DNA of 64,000 bases from Pollenia angustigena (lineage: Eukaryota > Arthropoda > Insecta > Diptera > Polleniidae), in contig OV884058.1 of NCBI GenBank assembly GCA_930367215.1, positions 108,461,802-108,525,801 of the forward strand. The letters are read 5' to 3'. The translations under genes and the position numbers were made by a program. The first letter of the stretch is position 1. Every line of letters begins with the position of its first letter. Of this stretch, positions 1 through 10,399 are shown in pieces. Below the pieces are notes generated by a model. That model was given only the letters and a program-made list of their open reading frames with translations. It did not search any database and was not told the origin of the DNA.

Positions 1-600
1 ATAAAAACAGTGAACGACCTAATAACGTACATCAATTTTCCGTAAAGCAAATTTTTCTGCTCTGCTCTGCGCTGTTCTTCTCTGATGTTGTTTGCTTTTT
101 TTTCAGCACCCTCCTCCATTATGTTGTTCACGTATACGACCTGTCATTGTCAATGATTTATTACATTTAACAGCAACTGACCCTAAAATGAAAATATTAT
201 GGAAGAAAACAAAAACTAAAAACAAGCATTTCATATGACTACCAGTTTATTGCAGAAATTTTGCGAAATTTATAACAAAAAAAAAAAAACAACTTGATGT
301 TACCGCGAGTACCAGAAAAAAACCAAAGCCCGACCCAGACAACACGGAAACTAAAAGACCGATATACAATCGAATTTTTGTAACTGCAGTAAAACTGATG
401 CAAAAAACGTAAAACAAGCAACATACAACTTGTGTTGCAACAAATATTGTATAACATTAATCACAGTTGCTTTCATTCATTGTTTATGGCGGAATTGTTT
501 AAAAGAGAAACACAAAAATCTCGGACAAGAGATAATAAAATTGCTTAAAACTAATTAAAGCCTGTTTGGAAAATTTGTTGTGAGAGAACAGTAAATAAGC
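1..600. other. No recognisable gene
   Basis: This is A+T-rich sequence with short ORFs only and no conserved motif. Bases 11-22 (GTGAACGACCT) resemble the right terminal repeat of the small MITE at 17253-17366, so a copy may end near the left edge, but eleven bases is weak support. Confidence 0.4.
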
Positions 601-2027
601 TTTGATTGCGAAAAGAGTCTCTAAAATTAAGCTATCGATAACTTTTCGACAGAAAAGCAACGTAAGCACTAAATCTAACTTAAATCTTTTGATTAGTTTT
701 ATAAAGACAAATAAAGTAATCGATAGATTTTCTCAAGAAAATCAAAGTTACCCATAGGTTTATTAAAACAAAATAAAAGCTAACAATTAATTTTCCATAA
801 AAAATCAAAGTTATCGAAAGCGTTTCTAACGAAAATTAGAGTGATTGATAACTTTTACAACTAAATTATAAAAAGTTTCTTAAAAAATTTAAGTAGTCTA
901 GAATCCATCTAACAAAAATCGCAGTATTTTTCCAACAAAAAAGATATTTATAATTTAAATTGACAACTTTTCTATACAAAAAGTGTAAGTATCCAACTTT
1001 TCTATTGAAAAGCAAGTTAATCAATAGCTTTATATAGAAAATCCAGTTATCGATACCCTGTCTTTACAGAAATCAAGTTATCGATAAGTTTTCTGGAGAA
1101 AACTTAAGTTATCGATAGCCTTATTAAAAATAATAACAGATTCTGATTAGTTTTTAACAGAAAATTAATGTTATCGAAAGCTTTTCTATCGAAAATTGGA
1201 GTAATCGATAACTTTTCCAACTAATCTCATAAGTTTCTAACGGAAATTAAAGCAATCGAAAATCGTTTTAACAAAAATAGCAGTTATCGATAACGAAAAC
1301 TAAAGCTATTGATAATATATTTTAATTTTCGATAAATTTCTATAAAAAAGTAGAAGTAAAAAGTAGTTGTAGTAACATAATTTCTATAGAAAAGTTAGAT
1401 AATCAATATCTTTTTATAGAAAAATCAAAAATCGATAACGAAAAGTCAAGTTATCGACAGATTGTCTATAGAAAAGTCAAGTTATCGACAGCTTGTCTAT
1501 GGAAAAGTCAAGTTTTCGACAACTTTTCTATACAAAAATCAAGTTATCGATAAGTTCTGTAGAAAAACGCGAAGTTATCGATAAGTTTTTTTATAGAAAA
1601 GTCCAGTTACCGATTGATAAGTTTTTTATAGAAAAGTAAATTTTTTTAAAACTTTTTTACAAAAAAGTTAAGCAATTGATAACCTTTTTATATAAAAGTC
1701 AAGTTATTGATAAATTTTTTATAGAAAAGTCAAGTTATAGATAACTTTTCTGTAGAAAAGAAAAGTTATCGATAGCTTTTCTATAGAAGTTAGCAATATC
1801 TTTTTTAAAGAAAACTCCAATTTTAGAAAACTTTTCTAAACAAAATGAAAGTTTAAAATGACTTTTCTATAGAAAAGTCAATTTATCGATTTTTTATGGA
1901 ATAGTCCAGTCGTCGATAACTTTTATATAAAAAAAATAAAGTTATAGATAGCTCTTCTGTAGAAAAATCAAGTTATCGATAATTTTTCTATATGAAAGTA
2001 AAAAAATCTATAACTTTTCTATAGAAA

Positions 2028-2028
<1 letters not shown>
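600..2028. repeat. Degenerate tandem array of a double palindrome with TATCGATA
   Basis: The units are about 30 bp and strongly diverged. The approximate consensus has two abutting palindromes, AAGTTATCGATAACTT and CTTTTCTATAGAAAAG. About nine exact TATCGATA octamers are visible here, with many one-base variants. The array breaks at the LINE poly(T) at 2030 and resumes at 7019. In Drosophila TATCGATA is the DREF site and CGATA the BEAF-32 core; any such binding here is inference. Confidence 0.8.
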
Positions 2029-2062
<34 letters not shown>

Positions 2063-2076
2063 CAATTCAAAATTCA

Positions 2077-2082
2077 TTTATT
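2077..2082 (-). terminator. LINE polyadenylation signal AATAAA
   Basis: TTTATT on the plus strand reads AATAAA on the element's strand. It lies about 15 nt before the 33-nt poly(A) tail (2030-2062), the usual spacing for a polyadenylated LINE transcript. Confidence 0.6.
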
Positions 2083-2243
2083 GATAATTATATATATTTT
2101 TACAACGTTTTTAATTCTAACCCCGCTAAGCCAGTGGCTTGTCAGCAGGAAAAAAATAAAACTAGTTGAATAAACTATATATTAAAATAAATATTAAATA
2201 TAAGTATGTAGTTGTTAAAGGATTAACAAATTATTCTATGTGT

Positions 2244-5200
2244 TCATTGCGAACTTATAAAGAAGTTTTTGATGAGTTTTTTTCTTATGTGTTTGTTTTT
2301 AGTATTTAATATATTTGTTGGTAGTTTATTGAGTATTGAAGGTAGAGTAACTCTGAGGGTATTCCTTCCATACTCATTATGGAATCTCTCAATCTTATAT
2401 CGTTTTTGCGCCCGACGTCTTGTGTTGTATGCATGATCTATTTCATGCAAATAATCTTTGTTGTTGAAGAATTCATTTGCCAGAGTAGAATAAAATAAAC
2501 TTTTCACATTTAGAACTTTCAGATCTTTTGCAATGTTGCCGGTGTTCCAATGACGAGTACTTGTGGTATTTGTGTTGCTTAGCTGGTTGGTGCTGATGTT
2601 AGTTGTGTTGTTCATATTTTGGGTTGTTGTGTTGTTTGTGTTTACTTGTAGATTTGTTGTGTTGTTGTTGGTATTAACGTTGTTTGAGTGACTTATACTT
2701 ATGAAGTATGTGTTTACTTGTTGGTTGTTGTTAACGTAGATGTTTGTTATGTTGCGGGTGTTTCCGCTGTTAAGGTTTTGTATACTTGTGCTGTTTGTGT
2801 TTAAATGTTGGTTGTTTATGCTGATGTTTGTGTTGATATTGGTGTTGTTGTTAGAAGCGCTGTTTGCGTTGTTCATATTGTTGTTGCTTATTGTGTTGTT
2901 GCTGCTATGATAAGAGTAGTTGCCTGTTTCGATGAGTATGTTGTTGATAGGTGTATATGTTTGGATACTGTTAGGTGAGTTATTAGTTGTTGTGTTTATG
3001 TTTGCGTATGTTCGATGCTTGTTCCAGAGCAGTTTTAAAATTCGATTTTGTGTTTTTTGTAGGGCTTTACAATGTGTAGCATTTCCCCATGCAGCAATTC
3101 CATGCCTTATATAAGACTCAGCAAGAGAAAAATAAACTTGTCGAAGTACACTGTATGTTGCACAGTTGCTTAAATGGTACAGAAAGTATGCCGATTTCCT
3201 AAGCTTTTTCTTTACATTTTCAACTTGTGACTTCCATTTAAAGTTACTATCGACATAAACTCCTAAGTATTTATACGATGGCACAAGTTCGATATTTTCG
3301 TTACATTTTTCGTTGTGACTACTATTAGGTTTTAAGACTTGATCATGCAAGCACTCAGTATTGTGGAATTTTATAAAGATAGGCGTTTCTGTTAGGTGCC
3401 TTGGCTTTATATGCATAATCTTCGTCTTAGATGCGTTGATAATTAAGCCATTGTCGTGACACCATTTTGTTGCAATATCTAGTTGACATTGCATAACTTG
3501 AGTGGCGGTGTTGATATTTTTATTAGCTACAATGATTGCTGTGTCGTCTGCATAAGCGAATGTTGTGCTTTCCCTAAGCGTACTTAGCATCTCGTTGGCA
3601 TATATAATATAAAGTATTGGGCCCAGTTTTGATCCTTGTGGGACTCCATATTGGGATGTCATTTTATCGCTCATTCTATCCTTGATTTTGACATGAAAAG
3701 TTCTCAGTTCAAGGTAACTTTTGAACCATTTTAGTGTGGTGTCTCTGATGCCATTTCTTTCTAAAATTTGTATAAGGTTTTTATGGGAAAGTGTGTCAAA
3801 AGCTTTGCTAAAATCAATATATAGCACTAGGCAATGTAGGTTCTTGCTCAAACATTCATTTATATGGTTTGCAAAATTTCCAAGCAGTTTGTTAATGCTT
3901 TTTTCTTTTTGAAAACCATACTGGTTTTTATTTATAATTTTATATTTAATTAAGAAATTACTTAGCCTCCTTGCAACTATTTCTTCCAATATTTTTTCAA
4001 CAGACGAAAGCAAGGCTATTGGTCTATAATTGTTGTAGTCATTTGTAGTACCACTTTTGTACACTGGTCTAATAATAGACGTTTTCAGGATATCTGGAAC
4101 AATTGCACTTTCTAGACTGCTGTTTACAAGTTTTGTTATAATTGGTGTTATTATTTTGGCGTTATATTTTAAATCCATCGGTCTTATGTTGTCAATACCA
4201 GGACCTTTTTTAGCATTTAAGGCTCTTAGTATATTATATATTTCTTCTTCAGAAGTTTGAGACAAATATATTGAGTTTTGTTGCGAGGTTTGTGTAATGT
4301 TGAGTGTTTTAATATCACAGTTATGGATTAATTTATTTACATTATTACTTAGGTTTTGTGCAAAAAAATTTGTGATTTTACTCATATTTTCATTTTTAAA
4401 ATTTTTTATTAACGTTTGGTCTATATTTTTAGATTTTTTCCCAACTAATTCGTTGATTATTTGCCACGTAACGCGCATATCATTTCTATTTTCAATAAAT
4501 TTTTGCCGATAATAATTGTTTTTCGCGGTAATAATTGTTTTATTTAATAGATTTCTAAATCTTTTATATTCAAATTCAATAATTTTATTGTTTTTATTGT
4601 TTCGCCATTTTTTATGAAGTTTATCCCGTAGATTACACAATTTTATCAATTCTTCACTTATCCATGGATTAGCTGATCTTTTCTTACATATTGTTTTATT
4701 TTTGTTAGATATTTTATAAATTTCACAAAAACTTTTGTTTATTTCATTATATAAATCATTGGTATTTTGATTTGGTTTTATTAAATTGTTCCAATTTACT
4801 CGTTTTATATTTTTGTTCACTAAAAAATTATTTAATTGCGGCCCCTGCATAATGCAGTTTTCCCTTCCCTTATTATTTTCTTGTTTATTTAGACAGCAGA
4901 AGAGGCAATAGTGATCAGATATTTTTGTTGTGATAATATTAGCATGGGTTTGTGTGTTTGTTTGGTTGCTTTTAATAAACAAGTGGTCAATGCATGTACT
5001 TGTGTTTTTGTTTGGATCTTCACGTGTGCTCTCTGTTATCATACACTGCATGCCATTTGACAATAACATATCTAAGTATGTTGTTGTTGTTTTATTTAAT
5101 TTCTTTATGTCTATATTCATGTCTCCAACAATTATGATTTCTTGCTTGTTGTTTGATTTGGTTATTACATCTTCAATTTCTTTTATGAATTCTGTTACTT

Positions 5201-5606
5201 TTAGGTCAGGGGGGCGATAGACAGAGATGATTGAAATGTTTTTGTTATTTATACTTGCATTAATTTGTAATGCTTCGAATGATTTTGTGTTCAAAGAGAG
5301 TTGTGTATAATTGAGATTTGTATTGATAAATATAGCAATACCTCCACCTTTTCCTGCTCTATTGAGAAAGATAGAGTTGAAGCCTTGTATATTGTAGAAA
5401 TTGTTTTCATTGTCTGTGATATTAGTTTCAACAAGAACTATAAATTTTAGTTTGTTTATTATGTTATTTATACTAACGAGAAACGAAGTAAAATTCAGGC
5501 GTAAAGATCGAATATTCATGTAGATTAAGGACACGGGATAACTTAGAAATTCTTTATTAATATCTTCAAATAAGGAGATTGTTTGTTTATGATTTGTAGT
5601 GTTCAT
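2244..5606 (-). CDS. LINE ORF2: APE-type endonuclease and reverse transcriptase
   Basis: This 1120-aa protein would nick target DNA and prime reverse transcription of the element's RNA. An exonuclease/endonuclease/phosphatase-fold domain occupies about residues 20-240: MNIRSL near 30, ETN near 61, VGDMNID near 158, and SDHYCLF near 232. The reverse transcriptase spans about 460-720, with KKGPGIDNI, NYRPIALLS, DFSKAFDTLSH, GVPQGSKLGP and the catalytic YADD at about 684-687. A thumb-like region (YIRHGIAAWGNA) follows. Residues ~860-1015 are an unusual Asn/Thr/Ser-rich low-complexity stretch. The C-terminal tail (TRRRAQKR ... LPSILNKLPTNI) is typical of CR1-related ORF2 proteins. There is no RNase H and no C-terminal CCHC. 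The start is an ATG 120 bp after ORF1. No frameshift or stop was seen. Confidence 0.92.
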   Translation of the reverse strand: MNTTNHKQTISLFEDINKEFLSYPVSLIYMNIRSLRLNFTSFLVSINNIINKLKFIVLVETNITDNENNFYNIQGFNSIFLNRAGKGGGIAIFINTNLNYTQLSLNTKSFEALQINASINNKNISIISVYRPPDLKVTEFIKEIEDVITKSNNKQEIIIVGDMNIDIKKLNKTTTTYLDMLLSNGMQCMITESTREDPNKNTSTCIDHLFIKSNQTNTQTHANIITTKISDHYCLFCCLNKQENNKGRENCIMQGPQLNNFLVNKNIKRVNWNNLIKPNQNTNDLYNEINKSFCEIYKISNKNKTICKKRSANPWISEELIKLCNLRDKLHKKWRNNKNNKIIEFEYKRFRNLLNKTIITAKNNYYRQKFIENRNDMRVTWQIINELVGKKSKNIDQTLIKNFKNENMSKITNFFAQNLSNNVNKLIHNCDIKTLNITQTSQQNSIYLSQTSEEEIYNILRALNAKKGPGIDNIRPMDLKYNAKIITPIITKLVNSSLESAIVPDILKTSIIRPVYKSGTTNDYNNYRPIALLSSVEKILEEIVARRLSNFLIKYKIINKNQYGFQKEKSINKLLGNFANHINECLSKNLHCLVLYIDFSKAFDTLSHKNLIQILERNGIRDTTLKWFKSYLELRTFHVKIKDRMSDKMTSQYGVPQGSKLGPILYIIYANEMLSTLRESTTFAYADDTAIIVANKNINTATQVMQCQLDIATKWCHDNGLIINASKTKIMHIKPRHLTETPIFIKFHNTECLHDQVLKPNSSHNEKCNENIELVPSYKYLGVYVDSNFKWKSQVENVKKKLRKSAYFLYHLSNCATYSVLRQVYFSLAESYIRHGIAAWGNATHCKALQKTQNRILKLLWNKHRTYANINTTTNNSPNSIQTYTPINNILIETGNYSYHSSNNTISNNNMNNANSASNNNTNINTNISINNQHLNTNSTSIQNLNSGNTRNITNIYVNNNQQVNTYFISISHSNNVNTNNNTTNLQVNTNNTTTQNMNNTTNISTNQLSNTNTTSTRHWNTGNIAKDLKVLNVKSLFYSTLANEFFNNKDYLHEIDHAYNTRRRAQKRYKIERFHNEYGRNTLRVTLPSILNKLPTNILNTKNKHIRKKLIKNFFISSQ

Positions 5607-5726
5607 GTTTTTATTTAAATTTACTGAAAAGAAGTCTATGTGAAATAGCTTTTAAACTGATTTTTCTAATTTTAAACTGTTATTTTTGTTTTTTTTAAAT
5701 TAATTTATTGGTTCATAAAACTTTAT

Positions 5727-6746
5727 TTAAAATGTTTCAGTTATGGATTCGATATCAGCTGCATTATTAATAACGATAGATGGACTGTTTTCATTTTTAC
5801 GGGCGAATATACAGCCATTTCGAACCCAGACGAATTTCCACTTTTCTTCACGAGCTTTTGTTTTTGCTATCCATAACAAGTGCCTATTGTTGTAAGTCAG
5901 TTCATCATTAATATAAACGTACTTGTTGCTGCTATTGTTATCATCATTACTGCCATTTATGATATTTGCATCTACTCTGTGCCTTTTTATTTTACTCATG
6001 AGTTCCATCTTCTTGTTAAGAGAAGAAAACTCAACGATTATTTTGGTATCTTGTCTCTTAACACGATATGCTTTATTTATATCGGGTTCGTTGACCTCGA
6101 CATTTAGCGAAGCAGCAATTTTTTTTACAGCATCTAGAGCCGATATTTGTTTGTTTTCAATGTTTTTTATTTCAATATTTCTTACTATCATCTGTTGCTC
6201 CAATTTGTTTATACGTACATCCATGGCATTAATTTGTTTTTCTCTTAATTTGTCCTTTTCATGGAGTTCGCTTACTTGACCTACTAGAGTAGTTAATGTG
6301 GTTGAGATTGTTGTTAGTGCGGTTTGTATTTCTTCTTTTATTTGTAGATGTGATGCATTGACATTTATTGCTAAATTTTCTATTTGTGTTTTGATTTGTT
6401 TCATGTCGGATTTGAGTTCAGAGACATCAGTTTGAAATGAGCACAATTTAGTATTGACAGAGGACAGTGACCTTTCGGTCTCTTCAATACTTTGATATTC
6501 ACGCACTTCTGTTTGTTGGTTATTTTCGTTGAATACCACAGCCTGATACATGTTATTAGGAGATCTGCTCCTCGGCTTACACACATGGCACCTCCAGTTC
6601 ACCTTTTTCTCTGTAGCCATAGTAGAGTATGTGAATTCAGAGAGGGGAGAGCACGTCGAAAAATGGTAATTGCAGTTGCAGCCGAAGCATTTTACATGTG
6701 TTGTTGTGGATATTACTTTTTTACATTGGCTGCATATGGTACTCAT
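5727..6746 (-). CDS. LINE ORF1: PHD-type zinc finger, coiled coil and FP-like C-terminal domain
   Basis: A 339-aa protein, presumably the RNA-binding partner of ORF2. Its N-terminus carries a PHD-like finger: C5, C8, C20, C23, H28, C32, C53, C56, with W51 just before the last pair. Residues ~85-190 are heptad-rich and probably coiled coil (LHEKDKLREKQINAMDVRI). Residues ~200-330 resemble the C-terminal domain of baculovirus-FP-like proteins found in insect LINE ORF1s: YVYINDELTYNNRHLLW, then WKFVWVRNGCIFARKNE. PHD-finger ORF1s are characteristic of CR1-group LINEs. An ATG opens the frame, which ends 120 bp before ORF2. RNA binding is inferred from the family, not shown here. Confidence 0.88.
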   Translation of the reverse strand: MSTICSQCKKVISTTTHVKCFGCNCNYHFSTCSPLSEFTYSTMATEKKVNWRCHVCKPRSRSPNNMYQAVVFNENNQQTEVREYQSIEETERSLSSVNTKLCSFQTDVSELKSDMKQIKTQIENLAINVNASHLQIKEEIQTALTTISTTLTTLVGQVSELHEKDKLREKQINAMDVRINKLEQQMIVRNIEIKNIENKQISALDAVKKIAASLNVEVNEPDINKAYRVKRQDTKIIVEFSSLNKKMELMSKIKRHRVDANIINGSNDDNNSSNKYVYINDELTYNNRHLLWIAKTKAREEKWKFVWVRNGCIFARKNENSPSIVINNAADIESITETF

Positions 6747-7018
6747 TTTTATTGATTTGTTGTTTTTTGTTTATTATAGATTTTAATTTTACTTATTGAT
6801 TTTAAGTTTTGACTTATACGTTTGGGTTTTAATATTTGTTTCGTTAGATTAACTATCACCAATTATTATTTTTTATTATTTTTTATAAGCAACACTTATG
6901 TTTTATTTTTTGCTATATATGTTATTCTTTTCTTTGAATTTTATCTCACTTTTGAGGGAAAAATTGAGCTTGAACACGAGCACAATGAAAAACACGTCCG
7001 TTCGCAATGAATTTTACA

Positions 7019-7160
7019 TGTCAAGTAATCGATAAATTTTCTATCAAGAAGTTAAGTAATTAAGAACTTTTCTATAAAAAATTAACTTATTGTGGACTTT
7101 TCAAGTCAAGTTATCGATTACTTTTCTATACAAAAAGTCAAGTAATTGCTTTTTGCATTT
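7019..7160. repeat. TATCGATA-type array, continuation beyond the LINE
   Basis: The pattern 'cgataaattttctat' and 'gttatcgattacttttctata' resumes directly after the 5' end of the LINE. This shows that the LINE inserted into a pre-existing array. Confidence 0.75.
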
Positions 7161-8139
7161 TGTTTTTAATTTTCTCAAGATTCTATAAATTTTTTTTTCT
7201 CAATTGTTACAAAAATATGGATTTAATAATATGATATACTATTGTAAGTCCCCCTTTTTGTCACAAATAAATTATTTTTTTTAAGTACTTTTCCCCTTTT
7301 AACCAACACGACATCACAGGTCAACTTGGTAGACAAAATGTTATTTTTGCAATCACCCACAAAAACAAAACCACGTCACAGCAGAGAACCATATTGCACA
7401 AGAGATTGGGGGAGATTTTTTTGTTCAATTCCTCTCATTTATTTAGTTGGAGTCGTCTTGGTATGTGTTTGTGTTGTTTGTCGGTTGTAATTATTAATTG
7501 ATTTTGATTTATGTTGACACTAAAATCGTTTTTCATTCATATTTTCTACCACAATCACTCACATGTATGCGGGGGGAAAAAACTAAAACACTTTGAAATA
7601 TTTATACATACATACAAATATACATACATTCATGTACAGAACTATTTAAACTGATGTGACGTCTGGCAATCCATTGGATTTAATTAGTTTTTATGTCTGC
7701 AGCACACAAAATAAAATAAAAAAAAAACAAGTTAAATAAAATCATTCATAAATGTATTTAAACATTTGTTGGCTGCTCTTGTAGTTGTTTTTGTGTCAAC
7801 ATTTTTGTTATTCGATGATTTCAAATTGATAAATAATGAATTGAAAAGGGTGAATAAAAATAGGAGGACAAAAAATGGGGGAAATTATGACTTTAACGAA
7901 TAATAAAACTCTGAGTAACAAATAATTTTAATTGATTTTTGCTTAATAGATTACATTGTAATGCATTGTCGCAATTAAGTAATTAAAAATTAGTTTAAAA
8001 AAAATGGATCCATATTATTTAACAATTAAAAATGTAAAAGAGGAAAACTTTAACAAAGGAAAAAAATTTAAGTGGATAATAATGGAAACGTTAAAATCTC
8101 CGCAGAAAACTAAAACATCTAAAAATATGTGTGCAGAAA
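7160..8139. other. A+T-rich stretch without a recognisable gene
   Basis: Homopolymer-rich sequence with no ORF showing protein-like composition and no terminal repeats that I can pair. Confidence 0.4.
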
Positions 8140-8440
8140 ACATAAGCAGAAAACAAGTAAGAGTGCTATATTCGGCTATGCCAAATTTGATATAACCTTC
8201 ACCATGATAAGAAGAGTTTGTTATGTGTAAAAAAATTGCAAAAAAATTCAACCTTTGAAAAAACCAACACCAACAAGAACTTTTAGTGGCAAAAATTAGA
8301 TGCAGTCATGTTTTTTTGCTCATAACTCTTGTAGATTGAGCTGGCTGAATTTCAATTGCAAATAATCCCGGACTTTATATGATCATATCTGAAGTTTTCG
8401 GGAAACAAATTCGACGAACATTGTTAAATAAATTTCGCTA
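8140..8440. repeat. Copy of the dispersed 'TATACCC' fly repeat
   Basis: It contains 'aacaagtaagagtgctata', a diverged GTGCTATATTCGGCTGTGCC block, and the downstream block 'gctcataactcttgtagat ... gctggctgaatttcaattgc'. The same blocks recur in the same order at 52195-52690 and 54370-55030. It is noncoding. Confidence 0.65.
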
Positions 8441-8459
8441 CTCATAAGGATAACTAAAT

Positions 8460-8994
8460 AACTCAAGTTTGTTTTATAAGTATATGCAAAGTATCGATAA
8501 ATTTACTTAAGAAAACATTGCTTTTCTTAAATAAGTTTTCTATTGAAGAACTATGTTATCGATAACATTTCTGTAAAAGTGGCTATCATTAATTTTTTTA
8601 ATAAATACCAAAAGTTATTGAAAGGTTATCTATAGAAAAACATTATAATCCATACGTTTTCTAAATAAAAGCTTATCTTTAAGAAGTTATCGACTATGTT
8701 GAATAAAAAAACCAAGCTTTTGATTCTTTAAAATAACCTTATCGCTTTTTTTAAAAAAGGTATACTTAAATACAATCAGTTTTATAAAAAAAAATTGTAT
8801 AGCGTATGAAAGCTATCGATTACTTTTGTTAAGTGTATCAAAGTTATCGATAACTTTTGCAAAGTTTATCAACGATATCGATAACTTTTCTATAAAGTCT
8901 TCAAGTTATCGATAACTTTTATATATTGGGTTAAAATTATCGATAACTTTTCTATATTGTATCAAAGTTATCGACAAACTTCTATGTAAACATA
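8460..8994. repeat. TATCGATA array (block 2)
   Basis: The same family as 600-2028, with the clearest units near 8830-8970 ('gttatcgataactttt' about every 30 bp). At least six exact TATCGATA octamers are visible. The MITE at 8998 is inserted at its right edge. Confidence 0.8.
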
Positions 8995-8997
8995 TTA

Positions 8998-9767
8998 AGC
9001 TGGGATCACACGATTGCCGCAATGCACCAATTTTCACACTTTTTAATACCCCAATCGTGTGACTGCACAACCAAATGGCTCATGTACCAATCTAGGACAA
9101 TATTGTGCTTACTTTTACCAATCAAATGCAACCCTGGTGCGGCAATCGTGTGACTGTTTGCTATGCAACCGCACGTCAATAAAAATAACAAAAATGCACC
9201 AATATTTATTGTGTTCTTGTGAGGCAATCAAACAACACAATTCGCGCCAATATTTGCCATTTTATTATTAAATTTTCTTTTTAGTCTTTGTTTTAATAAT
9301 TAATAAAGATAAAAATGAATTTATTTATTATGTGTTATGATTTTTTTTAATTATTGCTAATATTCACAAGCAGTGTGAATATTTTTATTCAAGATACATA
9401 TTAAAAAAAATAAGTATTATTTCTGTTACAGATATTTGTCTTTATTATTTCACATATTTTTCTTAAAATATTTCAAATAAAAGTATTCAACAAAAATTTG
9501 TTAAAATATACTTATGAAAAAATGTTCTTTTTTTAAAGAACAAACCAACTAGAATAAAAAAACTAGGAACAATCGTGTGACTGTGCTGTGGCAACTTTTG
9601 TACCCATTTCGCTTTGTACCAACTAGCGGCAATTAAATTTGTTTAAAAAAGGGCAATCGTGTGATTGGAGAATATTTGGTTGGTGCAATTTTATTATTGT
9701 ACGTCAATAAAGCACAATCAAAATTGTGTCATATTGGTGCATTTGCGGCAATCGTGTGATCCCAGCT
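8998..9767. mobile_element. 770-bp MITE with TTA target duplication (PIF/Harbinger-like)
   Basis: The terminal inverted repeats are about 33 bp and begin AGCTGGGATCACACGATTG on each strand. Perfect TTA duplications flank the element (8995-8997 and 9768-9770), the hallmark of PIF/Harbinger transposons. The motif CAATCGTGTGACTG recurs inside at about 9053, 9145, 9573 and 9654, possibly as subterminal transposase sites. There is no transposase ORF, so the element is non-autonomous. Its TIR resembles that of the element at 56324-56676. Confidence 0.88.
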
Positions 9768-9822
9768 TTAGAGTTAACAATAGCTCTGTAAAGTATATCA
9801 AGTATATCAAGTATAACTATAC

Positions 9823-10220
9823 CAGAGAACTGCAATATCACTATTTTTCTTGATTTATTCATACGCTAAAATTAACATTCAATCTCTGCTTGCAAAACAA
9901 AGTTCAACGTTGGTAATTTTTACATCGTTTCGTACACATTTGATTTTTGCATGTATTCGTTTTTTATGAAAGTGCTTTATTTGCATTTTTGTTGCGCACG
10001 CAATAAAACACAACTGTGTAAATCCAAAAGAACACAAGTAGTCATTGTGCACTCGATGAGACGCTTTGTTAACATTAACAACAATAAACCACTCGCTGTA
10101 ACGCTTAGTTAAAATTAACAACAACAACAATAACAATAATACATTGTACCTACATACAGAACTACTGTACTTTTTAAGATGAAAACAAGTCTGTTTCTAT
10201 GGAAATTGTTTACATGATCA
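9823..10220. mobile_element. Right-truncated hobo-like MITE
   Basis: It begins CAGAGAACTGCA, identical to the 12-bp TIR known from the hobo element. The next ~390 bp align by eye with the first part of the intact copy at 60174-60857 ('cttgatttattcatacgct', 'tagtcattgt', 'ctatggaaattgttt'). No right end (TTCTCTG) is found downstream. It has no coding capacity. Confidence 0.75.
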
Positions 10221-10399
10221 TAATAATAGGTACACCGCATTAACGAATTTTCAAATGCCTATTTCTGTTAAATTGCTGTTTTTTTTTGTGAGCGAATTTG
10301 TTAGATTTTCTTTTAATATTTGATAGAGCAATGTTAGAAAAAATAAAAGAATAACAAGTACATCTTAACGTATTGGTGGACAATTAACGGTTTATTAAA

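Larger units (their letters stand above)
2029..7018 (-). mobile_element. Apparently full-length CR1-group non-LTR retrotransposon
   Basis: A 5-kb element on the minus strand: 5' region (~6747-7018), ORF1 (5727-6746), a 120-bp spacer, ORF2 (2244-5606), a 3' UTR and a 33-nt poly(A) tail seen as a T run at 2030-2062. Both ORFs are open over their whole length, so the copy is young and possibly competent. It splits the TATCGATA array. I could not find a convincing target-site duplication, because the flanks are themselves degenerate repeats. The CR1-group placement (Daphne/Kiri/Rex-like) rests on the PHD-finger ORF1, the YADD reverse transcriptase and the absence of RNase H. The exact clade is not settled. 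Confidence 0.9.

Noticed and set aside
2920..5220. Plus-strand ORFs within 2.2-5.6 kb
   Set aside because: Shadows of the LINE ORF2 on the minus strand.
2029..7030. Target-site duplication of the first LINE
   Set aside because: Both flanks are degenerate array units, so any short match is uninformative.
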